A DNA stretch of 64,000 nucleotides from Polaribacter sp. BAL334 (GTDB lineage: Bacteria > Bacteroidota > Bacteroidia > Flavobacteriales > Flavobacteriaceae), in contig NZ_JADWOV010000255.1 in assembly GCF_015767435.1 (NCBI RefSeq), forward strand, positions 62,001 through 126,000, given 5' to 3'. Of the stretch, positions 35,729 to 43,795 are shown piece by piece. Numbering within the stretch: the stretch's first letter is position 1; each line of letters opens with the position of its first letter. The notes beneath the pieces were generated by a model. The model saw nothing but the letters and a program-made list of their open reading frames with translations. It was not told the DNA's origin and did no database searches. The translations under genes and the position numbers were made by a program.

Positions 35729-35935
35729 ATGTTGGCATCCGCTAACCAACATCGACTTGTAAAGACAGAGCAGCCATCATCAACTTCTTCTTTTTACCCA
35801 AAAATGGGTACTAAAGTTTGTTTTGAAAAAATCGTTCAAAACAATGCACAAGGTGTAAAGAAACCATCCAAAAACGAATTTTGAAACGGGTAAGAGGCAG
35901 TCGTCGGCAACACCTCTGTAAATAAAGTTGCCACA
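35625..35935 (+). ncRNA. Structured leader or small RNA ahead of the HU-family gene
   Basis: About 310 nt with many self-complementary elements. TCTCATAAAGA pairs with TCTTTATGGGA (from about 35628 to 35683, one G-U pair) around an inner CTAaCTTTtG / CAAAGcTAG stem. GATGTTGG / CCAACATC at 35728-35753 is perfect 8 bp. TACCCA / TGGGTA at 35795-35810 and GTTTTGAA / TTCAAAAC at 35820-35842 are also perfect. A possible H-type pseudoknot (AGAGG 35893-35897 with CCTCT 35913-35917; GGCAAC 35906-35911 with GTTGCC 35927-35932) ends 30 nt before the HU start codon. I do not match it to a known RNA family. It also contains the 51-codon frame at 35729. Confidence 0.45.
35729..35884 (+). CDS. Possible 51-residue leader ORF with start codon in a hairpin
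   Basis: An ATG at 35729-35731 opens 51 codons to TGA at 35882-35884 (product begins MLASANQHRLVKTEQPSS and ends KKPSKNEF). Composition looks protein-like and a TAG lies directly before the ATG. The ATG is inside the 8-bp stem GATGTTGG/CCAACATC, so its translation could be controlled by folding or temperature. It ends 77 bp before the HU start. It could be a regulatory upstream ORF or chance; no homologue is known to me. Confidence 0.35.
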   Translation: MLASANQHRLVKTEQPSSTSSFYPKMGTKVCFEKIVQNNAQGVKKPSKNEF

Positions 35936-35961
35936 AATAATAATTTAAATACAATAAAAAA

Positions 35962-36351
35962 ATGATTTCAATAAATAAAGTAGAGCGTCCAAATCCTCAA
36001 GATAGAGCAGCGGACAATAAGTTTTTTGCCCAAGTAAAAACAAGTGGTAAAACAGATTTAGAACGATTGGCATACTTGGTATCCAATCAAAGTACAGTAA
36101 GAGAAGGAGACTGTTATGCAGTAATCTTATCATTAATACACAATGTTATTGATGAGCTCAAGCAAGGCAGAACAGTAAAACTCGATAAGTTGGGTACTTT
36201 CAAATTGAGTGTGCGTTCGGAAGGGGCAAACACGAAAGGCGAGTTGACCCAAACCAATATCAAAAGTTTGCATGTGCATTTTATAGCCGACAAAAGGTTG
36301 AAAAATAACTTGAACTTAGGTACTGTTTCGTTCTCGATAAGCCAATCGTAA
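35962..36351 (+). CDS. HU-family DNA-binding protein, Bacteroidetes long form
   Basis: A 129-residue nucleoid-type protein. The body matches the DNABII pattern seen in Bacteroidetes: NVIDELKQGRTVKLDKLGTFKLSV, the VKLDKLGTF segment being the common HU signature of this subgroup, after AVILSLIHNVIDEL. It is longer than classic HU (about 90 residues) because of an N-terminal extension with KVERPNPQDR and a C-terminal tail (SLHVHFIADKRLKNNL). Such proteins bend or bridge DNA and often neighbour variable regions. It has an unusual structured leader upstream and a perfect terminator downstream, so expression may be tightly set. Confidence 0.85.
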   Translation: MISINKVERPNPQDRAADNKFFAQVKTSGKTDLERLAYLVSNQSTVREGDCYAVILSLIHNVIDELKQGRTVKLDKLGTFKLSVRSEGANTKGELTQTNIKSLHVHFIADKRLKNNLNLGTVSFSISQS

Positions 36352-36380
36352 TCGTTATTTTTTGATAACGTTTTACTAAG

Positions 36381-36412
36381 AAAAACCTCAACAGCTTGCT
36401 GTTGGGGTTTTT
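36381..36412 (+). terminator. Terminator of the HU-family gene
   Basis: AAAAACCTCAACAGC (36381-36395) pairs with GCTGTTGGGGTTTTT (36398-36412), 2-nt loop, one G-U pair, followed by a T-run 30 bp after the stop. Confidence 0.9.
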
Positions 36413-36461
36413 TGTTTCAAAGCCCTGAAACCTCCCAAAAACAATAGTACTCCCCTAAAAA

Positions 36462-36560
36462 CACATACGTATACGAATATAAACACATACCTATGCGTTG
36501 ACAATCACATACGCATGCGTTGCTTTTTACATACGTATGTACATAAAACACATAGGTATT
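36462..36560. repeat. Five (C/T)ACATAC-type palindromes at 22-bp spacing
   Basis: Units begin at 36462, 36484, 36506, 36528 and about 36549 (cacatacgtatac, cacatacctatgcg, cacatacgcatgcg, tacatacgtatgt, cacataggtat). Each is a near-palindrome centred on CG, SG or GC, and the 22-bp spacing is two helical turns, so all face one side of the helix. It looks like a binding-site array. Confidence 0.6.
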
Positions 36561-36760
36561 TTTTTTACATCCCCTTTTTTCCTCCCAAAAAAAGAGGTTC
36601 TACTAAAAATCAATCGAAAAAACGCTTCAAAAAGACGGCTTTACAATCCCTAGAAAAATAAAGTTATCAACAAAATAGCGGCTAGCTATTGGCCGTTAGT
36701 TGTTGGCTTTTGGCTAAAATAAGTTCAAGATTTTAAGTTCAAGATTCAAAAAACTCCGTA

Positions 36761-36852
36761 AAACTCCCTGCCTGCCGCAGGCAGGTGTGCCTACTTTGTG
36801 AAACGCTGTGACACAAAAACCACCGTGAAACCCCCTGCCTGCCGTAGGCAGG
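36761..36852. repeat. GC-rich palindromes, left border repeat of the island
   Basis: CCTGCCTGCCGCAGGCAGG at 36767-36785 and CCTGCCTGCCGTAGGCAGG at 36834-36852, each followed by tgtg. The 50 bases at 36761-36810 match 46014-46063 with one difference. Confidence 0.75.
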
Positions 36853-36947
36853 TGTGATAAACTCCGTGCAACACTGTGGAACAAAAAAACACTAAAAACA
36901 ATTTTTTTTCACTATTTTAGTCCCACCAATCAAAAAAAATCCCAACT

Positions 36948-37319
36948 ATGAAAAACCCAAAGAAATCCCTCCACTTAGACTTCGATAAAAACCCTGTAAA
37001 CATTGACTATATAGACCACGCCAATGGCATGAGCTATATAGAAATTACCGAAACAACGCCCGATGAAAACGGCAAAAAGAAAAAAGCGCGTTTAAGCAAA
37101 GCCCAATTTAACACGCTCGTAAATGGCCTTTTACAGTTTCAAACTAACTTTCAGGAAGAACTAAACCAAGAGTTTCAGGCATTGACAGATGCTGAAAAAC
37201 AACACATTACCCAGCAATACCAAGCAGGCGCGTCTGCCAAAGAATTGGGCGACAGCCTACACACCACAGAAGCCCTGATTAAAATGGTGTTGCAAAGCCA
37301 AGGGATTAAAAATCCTTAG
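36948..37319 (+). CDS. Small HTH-like protein, paralogue of the 37734 gene
   Basis: A 123-residue protein I cannot name. It has two parts: an N-terminal half with LHLDFDKNPVNIDYIDHANGMSYIEI and a C-terminal half (about 78-123) with ALTDAEKQHITQQYQAGASA, KELGDSLHTTEALIKMVLQ and SQGI, which reads like a helix-turn-helix of the sigma-70 region 4 or recombinase type. The C-terminal pattern recurs in the 37734 protein (TEALIKMVLQSQGI versus SEALIEMVLRNNGI). Base composition is higher in GC than the neighbouring island genes. A DNA-binding regulator is the likely role; that is inference. Confidence 0.6.
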   Translation: MKNPKKSLHLDFDKNPVNIDYIDHANGMSYIEITETTPDENGKKKKARLSKAQFNTLVNGLLQFQTNFQEELNQEFQALTDAEKQHITQQYQAGASAKELGDSLHTTEALIKMVLQSQGIKNP

Positions 37320-37431
37320 AGAGGGATTGAAAAGGGGAATTGGGGAGGTTGTTGGAATTTTAATGGTTTGGTTTTTTTATTTAATTTCAAATATTTGTAC
37401 AAGCTAAAATGTTTTAATTCAGTTCAAGCAT

Positions 37432-37701
37432 ATGTTAACCATTGAAGAAAAAATAGAATACTTACAAGAAATTTTATTTAAATAAGAGGGGAATTATTTT
37501 GACTATTTTAAAGACGATATCATAATTTTTATTGATGAATTTAATATTAACAATGAACGCTTAGTGTTTTTAAATAACTTAATTTCATTAAATGAGATTA
37601 ATAATTGGATTGAAAATTTAGTATCGAGGATTGTCTTAAAATTTGATGAAGAAAGTGAACAAATTAATGATTTTATTTACGATTACATTGAAAATGGTTA
37701 G
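37432..37701 (+). pseudogene. Small ORF broken by an in-frame TAA
   Basis: A frame of 89 codons from ATG 37432 to TAG 37699-37701, read through a single TAA at codon 18 (37483-37485). Before it: MLTIEEKIEYLQEILFK. After it: EGNYFDYFKDDIIIFIDEF and NNLISLNEINNWIENL, ending NDFIYDYIENG. The frame stays open and protein-like on both sides, which speaks for a recent nonsense change rather than chance. No ATG start lies after the stop. I do not recognise the family; it is acidic and probably helical. It lies between the two paralogous small genes. Confidence 0.6.
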
Positions 37702-37733
37702 TACTTCATTCATAAAAAAAAATAATTTAAAAA

Positions 37734-38159
37734 ATGAAAACCATCATAGAAACCAAGCAATTAGAATTTGACAAGAGTACTTTTCTAATAGATTTAGTGA
37801 GACATGAAAATGGGAGTTTGTATGTTGAAATGCTTCAAAATATTTTTGATTCAAAAGAGGAAAAGAATTTAATAAAAATCAATCCAACTGTACTAACAGA
37901 CATTATAAAAGTGCTTCAAAACTATCATGCAAAAATTCATAATAACACTGAAGTAAATCATAAACATATCACGGATACAGAGCAGCAAAAAATACAAGAA
38001 AGGTATTTAAAAGGTGTTTCTATCAAAGATTTAGCAATGCAATTTGATCAATCAGAAGCATTGATTGAAATGGTTTTAAGAAATAATGGGATTGAGATTG
38101 TTGAAAATAAATTACCCAAAACAAACCATAAGAAACAATTTTATAGGAAAGAGAAATAA
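37734..38159 (+). CDS. Small HTH-like protein, paralogue of the 36948 gene
   Basis: A 141-residue protein with the same layout as the 36948-37319 product: N-terminal FDKSTFLIDLVRHENGSLYVEML, a middle stretch with VLTDIIKVLQNYH, then DTEQQKIQERYLKGVS, IKDLAMQFDQSEALIEMVLR and NNGI. The two align without large gaps but share only a minority of residues, so they diverged long ago or arrived separately. The tail is basic (KTNHKKQFYRKEK), compatible with nucleic-acid binding. It is about 125 bp upstream of the NERD gene and could regulate the restriction genes that follow. Function inferred only from pattern. Confidence 0.6.
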   Translation: MKTIIETKQLEFDKSTFLIDLVRHENGSLYVEMLQNIFDSKEEKNLIKINPTVLTDIIKVLQNYHAKIHNNTEVNHKHITDTEQQKIQERYLKGVSIKDLAMQFDQSEALIEMVLRNNGIEIVENKLPKTNHKKQFYRKEK

Positions 38160-38283
38160 ATATAACTACGGAATAAAGATTACATAAAATAAAGGGTCTT
38201 AAAAAACCAAAAGTTTGATTATTTATTTATTTTGAATACTTTGGAACTTGATAACTTAGATATTGATTTTTACTGATAGAGAT

Positions 38284-39339
38284 ATGACTAAAATCCACAA
38301 TACTATTGGATGCCTCAGAGAAATTAAATCAGATTTAATTAAGAATAAGATTACTGAATTTACTTCTGTAAAAGAATTGATTCGTTTTCAGAATAATTAT
38401 TTAGAACAAAGAAATCAAATTATTTTAAATCATACGTTACTTATTGAGCAAGAAAAAAATAATCTTAGCCATGAAATTCCCTCACTAGAGGAATCATTAG
38501 ATTTGAAAAAGAAAAGTATTAAGCAAAAACATCAATCAGAAATTTCGGATTTAGAGGATAAAATAAAACATACAAGGGCAACTTTTATTAATTATATCTT
38601 ACAATCAATTAAAAATCAATTTATCAATTATAATATATTAAAAGAAAGGATCTTATTAGAAATTAAACTTTCTAATTCTTTCAAATTTGAAGAGAAATTA
38701 TTGCTTCAAAAAAAGAAAAGGCTTGTATATCTTAGTGAGAATTTTGAAGAAGCAGTTTGTACAAGTTTTAAATATGAAATAGATGAAATTGACAGAAAAA
38801 AAGTAGTTATTGATAATTTGAAAAAGTTTATTTATGGAGCTCAAGGAGAGCAAAAAGTTGTTAACGAGCTAAAAAAATTATCTGATGAACATATCCTAAT
38901 AAATGATTTTTGCTATTCATTTCACCCAAATATTTACAATAAAAGTGAAGGTTTTTATGTGAAATCTATACAAATCGATCACCTTTTAATTTCACCTTCA
39001 GGTATTTTTATAATAGAAACCAAAAATTGGAGTGATAAATCTTTAAATAATTCAAGTTTGTTTTCTCCAATTCAGCAAATTAAAAGAGCAAATTTTGCGA
39101 TATATAATTTGTTAAGGAAAAATAATTTAGTTCAAAAAAAACATCATTGGGGTGAAACAACTATCCCAATTAGAAATATTATTGCGCTCACAAATAGTAA
39201 ACCAATAGAAGATTTTAAACATGTAAAAGTTTTGACATTGAGTGACCTAAATGGATTTATAAATTATTTTAAACCTATCTACACGAATAACGAAATAGAT
39301 AAGATTGCAGATTATTTTATTAGAAAAAACGAGCGTTGA
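38284..39339 (+). CDS. Coiled-coil protein with NERD nuclease-like domain
   Basis: About 351 residues from ATG 38284. A TTG at 38263 would add seven residues but ATG is preferred. Residues about 15-180 are helical and charged, probably coiled coil (LLIEQEKNNLSHEIPSLEES, KKKSIKQKHQSEISDLEDKI). From about 184 comes a NERD domain: GAQGEQKVVNELKKL (E189), IQIDHLLISPSGIFIIETKNW (D232, E245-x-K247), which is the PD-(D/E)XK-type active-site set, then ALTNSKP. NERD domains are thought to be nucleases and are frequent in defence loci. It lies 113 bp upstream of the McrB-like gene on the same strand, so it may be part of the same defence unit or a neighbouring one. Confidence 0.75.
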   Translation: MTKIHNTIGCLREIKSDLIKNKITEFTSVKELIRFQNNYLEQRNQIILNHTLLIEQEKNNLSHEIPSLEESLDLKKKSIKQKHQSEISDLEDKIKHTRATFINYILQSIKNQFINYNILKERILLEIKLSNSFKFEEKLLLQKKKRLVYLSENFEEAVCTSFKYEIDEIDRKKVVIDNLKKFIYGAQGEQKVVNELKKLSDEHILINDFCYSFHPNIYNKSEGFYVKSIQIDHLLISPSGIFIIETKNWSDKSLNNSSLFSPIQQIKRANFAIYNLLRKNNLVQKKHHWGETTIPIRNIIALTNSKPIEDFKHVKVLTLSDLNGFINYFKPIYTNNEIDKIADYFIRKNER

Positions 39340-39452
39340 TGTATAATATAATATTAAAAGTAAAAATTGCTTTAAAAATGGTTATTTTAGTAGGCAGATA
39401 AAAATGCTTTTTTACTAAAGAATTTAAAAATTAATTATGAAATTAAGAATTA

Positions 39453-41321
39453 ATGGAATTTAACAAAGAAATAATAATTGCTGCGATTAAAGAGATTGAT
39501 GAAAATCCAGACTTAAGGAATAAAAGACACTTGTCAACATACGACCTAGTTTTTAATGGTCAAAAATATCCTCCTATTCTAGTATTATCTGTTGCCAATA
39601 AATTAAATGGCAAAAATGAATTAACTCTAGAAGATTTTGGTAACAATGTTGAAACTCCATTTAAAATATTGAGAGATAATGGTTTTGAAATATTAAAAAA
39701 GGAAGAATCATATTATGAGGAATTAATTGAGTTTTTAAAGCAAGCTCTTACAGATAATTTGAAGTATTCAAAATATAAGAAATATTTTGATGGATTAGAC
39801 GTAAAAGTTAGTTTTGGTCAAGGTGGCTCAGCAAAAATTCCCTGGATTTCATTTTTAAGAAAAGGGATTACAACTGCTAATGGAATTTATCCGGTTTATC
39901 TTTATTTTAAAAATGAGAACTTATTAATACTTGCATATGGTATAAGCGAAACTAATGTGCCTAAATATAAATGGCCATTAAGTAATCTTACGACAATTGA
40001 TAATTACTTTAAACATAATAAATTAGAAAGTCCATTTAGATATGGTAAATCATATATTTATAAAGTCTATAATGTAAATGATTTGCCAAAAAGACATATA
40101 ATTAATAATGATTTAATTGAACTTTTAAACTTTTATAAATCAGTTGAATTAGATATAAAAATGACTTCATTCAAAAACGAAACTACCGATTTTAATATTA
40201 GAAATTATCAAGACGGTCTACAAAATTCGAAACTATATTTTTCTTATGAATTAATTCTCCGTTTCATAGCTTCACTTTCAGCTAAACCTTTCGTAATTCT
40301 TTCAGGTCTTTCAGGTTCTGGAAAAACGAAATTAGCACAGAGTTTTGTACAATGGATATGTGAAAACAATTCACAGTACAAAATTGTACCTGTAGGTGCT
40401 GATTGGACAAATCGTGAACCTTTAGTTGGTTACCCAAATGGGTTGGAAGCAAAAGAATATATAACTCCTGATAGTGGAGTAATACATTTATTACTAGAGG
40501 CAATCAAAGAAGGAAACGAAAATAAGCCTTTCTTTTTAATCTTAGATGAAATGAACTTAAGCCATGTAGAGCGCTATTTTGCAGACTTTTTGAGTATCAT
40601 GGAATCCAACGATACCATAAAATTATATACTGGGCAAAAAAGAAAAAGTTTAGATGGTTTAGAAATTGATTTAGAAATAGGTTGGCCTAAAAATTTATTT
40701 ATTATTGGCACTGTCAATATTGATGAAACAACTTATATGTTTAGTCCAAAGGTATTAGATAGAGCTAATGTAATAGAATTCAGAATTACAGATAATGAAA
40801 TCAAATCTTTTTTAACAAATCCTGGCATACCAAAACTAGAAGAATTAGAAGGTAAAGGAATTGCTATGGCAGCAAGTTTTTTAAACATTGTAGATGATAA
40901 AATAATTGAACAAAATGAATTCATAACAAATGAATTACTTTCATTTTTTAAACAATTGCAATTGGTGGGTGCAGAGTTTGGTTACCGAGCAGCAAGTGAA
41001 ATATTGCAGTTGGTTTCAAAATTAAAAACAATAGACTCTTCATTTAAAGATAAAGATAATGAATGTTTAGACATTGCCATTATGCAAAAATTGTTACCAA
41101 AATTGCATGGTTCTAGAAGCAAGTTGGTGAAAATATTAATTTCGTTGTCAGGTTTATGTGTGAAAGATGTAAACAAATCTGAATTTGAAAAGAATTTTGA
41201 AGACTATTATAAAAATGGCTTTGAAGGTTTAACTATAAAATATCCTATTTCATTTGAAAAGCTAATCAGAATGTATAAAAATGTATTAGCGAATGGTTTT
41301 ACTAGTTATGCTGAAGCCTAG
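39453..41321 (+). CDS. McrB-like AAA+ ATPase/GTPase with MrcB N-terminal domain
   Basis: A 622-residue motor of a type IV (modification-dependent) restriction system. Residues 1-80 resemble an ScoMcrA-like head domain (AAIKEIDENPDLRNKRHLST, NGQKYPPILVLSVAN). Residues about 90-240 match the MrcB N-terminal domain (DUF3578), with FGQGGSAKIPWISFL at 121-135. The AAA+ core has Walker A GLSGSGKT (285-292), Walker B LILDEMN (363-369) and the McrB signature VNIDETT (421-427), then SPKVLDRAN as the arginine finger region. The N-terminal domains should read modified DNA; the core drives translocation. It ends 6 bp before the nuclease partner. Confidence 0.88.
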   Translation: MEFNKEIIIAAIKEIDENPDLRNKRHLSTYDLVFNGQKYPPILVLSVANKLNGKNELTLEDFGNNVETPFKILRDNGFEILKKEESYYEELIEFLKQALTDNLKYSKYKKYFDGLDVKVSFGQGGSAKIPWISFLRKGITTANGIYPVYLYFKNENLLILAYGISETNVPKYKWPLSNLTTIDNYFKHNKLESPFRYGKSYIYKVYNVNDLPKRHIINNDLIELLNFYKSVELDIKMTSFKNETTDFNIRNYQDGLQNSKLYFSYELILRFIASLSAKPFVILSGLSGSGKTKLAQSFVQWICENNSQYKIVPVGADWTNREPLVGYPNGLEAKEYITPDSGVIHLLLEAIKEGNENKPFFLILDEMNLSHVERYFADFLSIMESNDTIKLYTGQKRKSLDGLEIDLEIGWPKNLFIIGTVNIDETTYMFSPKVLDRANVIEFRITDNEIKSFLTNPGIPKLEELEGKGIAMAASFLNIVDDKIIEQNEFITNELLSFFKQLQLVGAEFGYRAASEILQLVSKLKTIDSSFKDKDNECLDIAIMQKLLPKLHGSRSKLVKILISLSGLCVKDVNKSEFEKNFEDYYKNGFEGLTIKYPISFEKLIRMYKNVLANGFTSYAEA

Positions 41322-41327
41322 AATAAA

Positions 41328-43688
41328 ATGGAGGTTATCAAACAACATATTCAAGTACCTTTAGCATTTTTCAACGAAACAGACTTTTTAGAAATCTATC
41401 CTGAGAATAAGGCGAGACTTTTTGAAATTACAGAAGAAGAAGCAAATGAAAATGGCGAAAGTATCTTACAAATTTTGGAGGGTAATAGTTATGAATATGC
41501 CTTTACTGATAAAAAATACCGCTTACATTGTAGTATTGATGGTATAGTTTCTCAATCAATGCGAGAGCCTTCTCAAGGAAGGATTGTCCCAAATATTTAT
41601 GTTGGCACACTTACATTATTTGTTACCGATACAACCCAAGATGGTAAAGAATGTGAAATTACTATTGAAGTTTTAGCCACAAAGTTTGACACAGAATTAG
41701 ATAAAAGTTATCGTGAAAATTATCGTTTTATGTTGAAAGACATAACAGATAAGTGTACAGAACTTTTAATGCAAATCAATTCACCTGTTGAACAAAATTT
41801 TGAAACAGACTTTTCAAGAGATAATCAAACTATTTACCAACGATTTAGTTTTATAAATGCTATTGTTCAAAACAAAGATTTTGAAGAAGCGGTTCTTAAA
41901 ATCATAGCTTCTCCTAAAACGAATTGGGATACTGAAGAAGAAATAGTAGATATTCGAAGAATAAAGAGATTCACAAATACCGCAACAAAACAAATAACCT
42001 CAGGGAGCAATAGGATTCCATTAAATTTATCACATTCATTATTCAATGCAGGTATTCATTCCATACCCAATAAAATAAATAGTTTTAGAAAAATTGAGCA
42101 TACAGATACGTCTGAAAACCGATTTGTAAAACATGCATTAGAAGTTTTTTTAAATTTTGCTGAGGATTGCCAAAAGTATTTCAAAGAAAATCGATTAAAT
42201 AGGCCGAATATAGAAGCCTCAAATTTAGTTGCAAAACTGGATGGCTTTTTGAGTCAATCATTCTTTAAAAATATTTCTAGACCAATTTCATTAAAATTGA
42301 ATAGCCCAGTTTTACAGCGGAAAAGTGGTTATCGTGAAATTTTAAGTACTTGGTTGCAATATGATTTAGCATCGAAATTAGTTTGGAAAGGTGGTGACGA
42401 TGTATATAAAGCAGGTAAAAGAGACATTGCCACGTTATATGAATATTGGTTGTTTTTTACATTATACGATTTATTTAAATCTAAGTTTAAAATAAAAGAT
42501 ATAGAGCACGAAGACCAATCTTATAACCATCTAATAGAGCCAACCAAAGATGGTTTGAATGTAATGGTAAAACAAGGAAAGCATACTGCTTTATATGGTG
42601 ATTTTATCACAAAAAATAGAGCATTAAAAGTTAAATTCTCTTACAATAGGTCTTTTAAAGGCGGCACAAAATATACAGATGAGCAAGCAGGTAGTTATAC
42701 AACTACTCTAAGACCAGATTATACATTATCAGTTTGGCCAGCAATATTAAAAGAGAAAGAGGCTGAAAAACAAGAACTTATTGTACATATACATTTTGAC
42801 GCAAAATATAAAGTAACTCAATTCCAAATTCAAACTTCTACTAATAATGATTTAATTGAAGAAGAGGAAAATAACGAGCGGAAAGGAATCTATAAAAATG
42901 CAGATTTGTTAAAGATGCATGCTTATAAAGATGCTATTAGGAGGTCAGGAGGTGCTTATGTTTTATATCCAGGTACAGAAAAAAAGGAAATCAGAGGTTT
43001 TCATGAAATTATTCCTGGATTGGGTGCGTTTTCTATCAATCCAACAAGCAATAACAATGATATTTCTGATTTATCAAAATTTATAGATTCAGTAATTGAC
43101 CACTTGTTAGATAGAGCATCTCAGAGAGAAAATATTAGTTATAAAGCTCGTGAAGTTTATAAAAACGTCAAAGAAGATAAAAATACTCTTCATACACCAT
43201 TACCCGAATATATTAATAATGTAAAACTAATTCCAGACGACACGTTTGTTTTAGTTGGTTATGCAACAAGTAAAGAACGTTTCAATTGGTATGAAGAAAA
43301 CGGAAAATATATTTTCAGAATGGATGAAGAAATTGGGTCTCTTGAATTGAATAATGAAGTTGTAAACGCAAAATATTTATTATTGAGAAGAAGTGGCGAA
43401 TCTACAGCATCAGATTTGTACGAAATTACTAGTAAAGGCCCAAAAGTATTTTCTACATTATATTTAGAAGAATTGAAATATCCTAAAGCTAAAAATCCAA
43501 AAGACTATTATTTGTCTATTGATATTCAAAAAGTATCATCTAATGAGTTCGAAAATGTCATTTGGAATTTTAAAGAATTGGGTGAGTTTAAGAGAATACA
43601 ACAGGTTGTAAGAAATCCTTATTCAAAGGTTGGGATGCCATTTACAGTATCACTTACTGAGTTAATGAATAAAAAAATAAAACTCTAA
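41328..43688 (+). CDS. DUF2357 and PD-(D/E)XK nuclease partner (McrC-like)
   Basis: A 786-residue protein. Residues about 80-340 belong to the DUF2357 type (TLTLFVTDTTQDGKECEITI, ENYRFMLKDITDKCTELLM, TDTSENRFVKHALEVFL). The nuclease core lies at about 365-495: E372 in LYEYWLFFTL, D464 in LRPDYTLSVW and D491-A-K493 in HIHFDAKYKV, the residues of a PD-(D/E)XK site. The C-terminal 170 residues (from about 615) are an additional domain of unknown role. It follows the McrB-like gene by 6 bp and is the likely cleavage subunit, in the place where McrC stands in classical McrBC. It would cut DNA when loaded by the ATPase. Confidence 0.85.
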   Translation: MEVIKQHIQVPLAFFNETDFLEIYPENKARLFEITEEEANENGESILQILEGNSYEYAFTDKKYRLHCSIDGIVSQSMREPSQGRIVPNIYVGTLTLFVTDTTQDGKECEITIEVLATKFDTELDKSYRENYRFMLKDITDKCTELLMQINSPVEQNFETDFSRDNQTIYQRFSFINAIVQNKDFEEAVLKIIASPKTNWDTEEEIVDIRRIKRFTNTATKQITSGSNRIPLNLSHSLFNAGIHSIPNKINSFRKIEHTDTSENRFVKHALEVFLNFAEDCQKYFKENRLNRPNIEASNLVAKLDGFLSQSFFKNISRPISLKLNSPVLQRKSGYREILSTWLQYDLASKLVWKGGDDVYKAGKRDIATLYEYWLFFTLYDLFKSKFKIKDIEHEDQSYNHLIEPTKDGLNVMVKQGKHTALYGDFITKNRALKVKFSYNRSFKGGTKYTDEQAGSYTTTLRPDYTLSVWPAILKEKEAEKQELIVHIHFDAKYKVTQFQIQTSTNNDLIEEEENNERKGIYKNADLLKMHAYKDAIRRSGGAYVLYPGTEKKEIRGFHEIIPGLGAFSINPTSNNNDISDLSKFIDSVIDHLLDRASQRENISYKAREVYKNVKEDKNTLHTPLPEYINNVKLIPDDTFVLVGYATSKERFNWYEENGKYIFRMDEEIGSLELNNEVVNAKYLLLRRSGESTASDLYEITSKGPKVFSTLYLEELKYPKAKNPKDYYLSIDIQKVSSNEFENVIWNFKELGEFKRIQQVVRNPYSKVGMPFTVSLTELMNKKIKL

Positions 43689-43693
43689 CCTGT

Positions 43694-43733
43694 ATAACTA
43701 TAATAGGATTTATGTAATAACCTGTATAGTTAT
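43694..43733 (+). terminator. Weak terminator-like hairpin after the DUF2357 gene
   Basis: ATAACTATA (43694-43702) and TATAGTTAT (43725-43733) are perfect 9-bp arms with a 22-nt loop and a short T-run, starting 6 bp past the stop. Confidence 0.4.
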
Positions 43734-43750
43734 TTTTGGACAAAGATTCT

Positions 43751-43795
43751 AGGGAGATACTTAGGGGATACTAGGGGGATACTTAGGGGATAGTG
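43751..43795. repeat. G-rich 10-12 bp tandem repeat
   Basis: Four units of the form GGGGATACTTA (AGGGAGATACTTA, GGGGATACTA, GGGGGATACTTA, GGGGATAGTG). G-runs of 4-5 every 10-12 bp could form a G-quadruplex, which is notable in AT-rich DNA. Confidence 0.6.

Larger units (their letters stand above)
36352..36947. other. Repeat-rich intergenic region between the HU gene and the island
   Basis: About 600 bp with no gene seen. In order it holds the HU terminator, the 22-bp periodic array, an AT-rich stretch and two GC-rich palindromes inside a 50-bp direct repeat. It is the left border of the accessory island. Confidence 0.6.

Noticed and set aside
35625..35935. Structured region considered as tmRNA, RNase P RNA or SRP RNA
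   Set aside because: None of the conserved sequence blocks of these RNAs is present on either strand.
36462..36560. 22-bp periodic array considered as a CRISPR or integron site
   Set aside because: The period is too short for repeat plus spacer, units are degenerate palindromes, and no cas or integrase gene is near.
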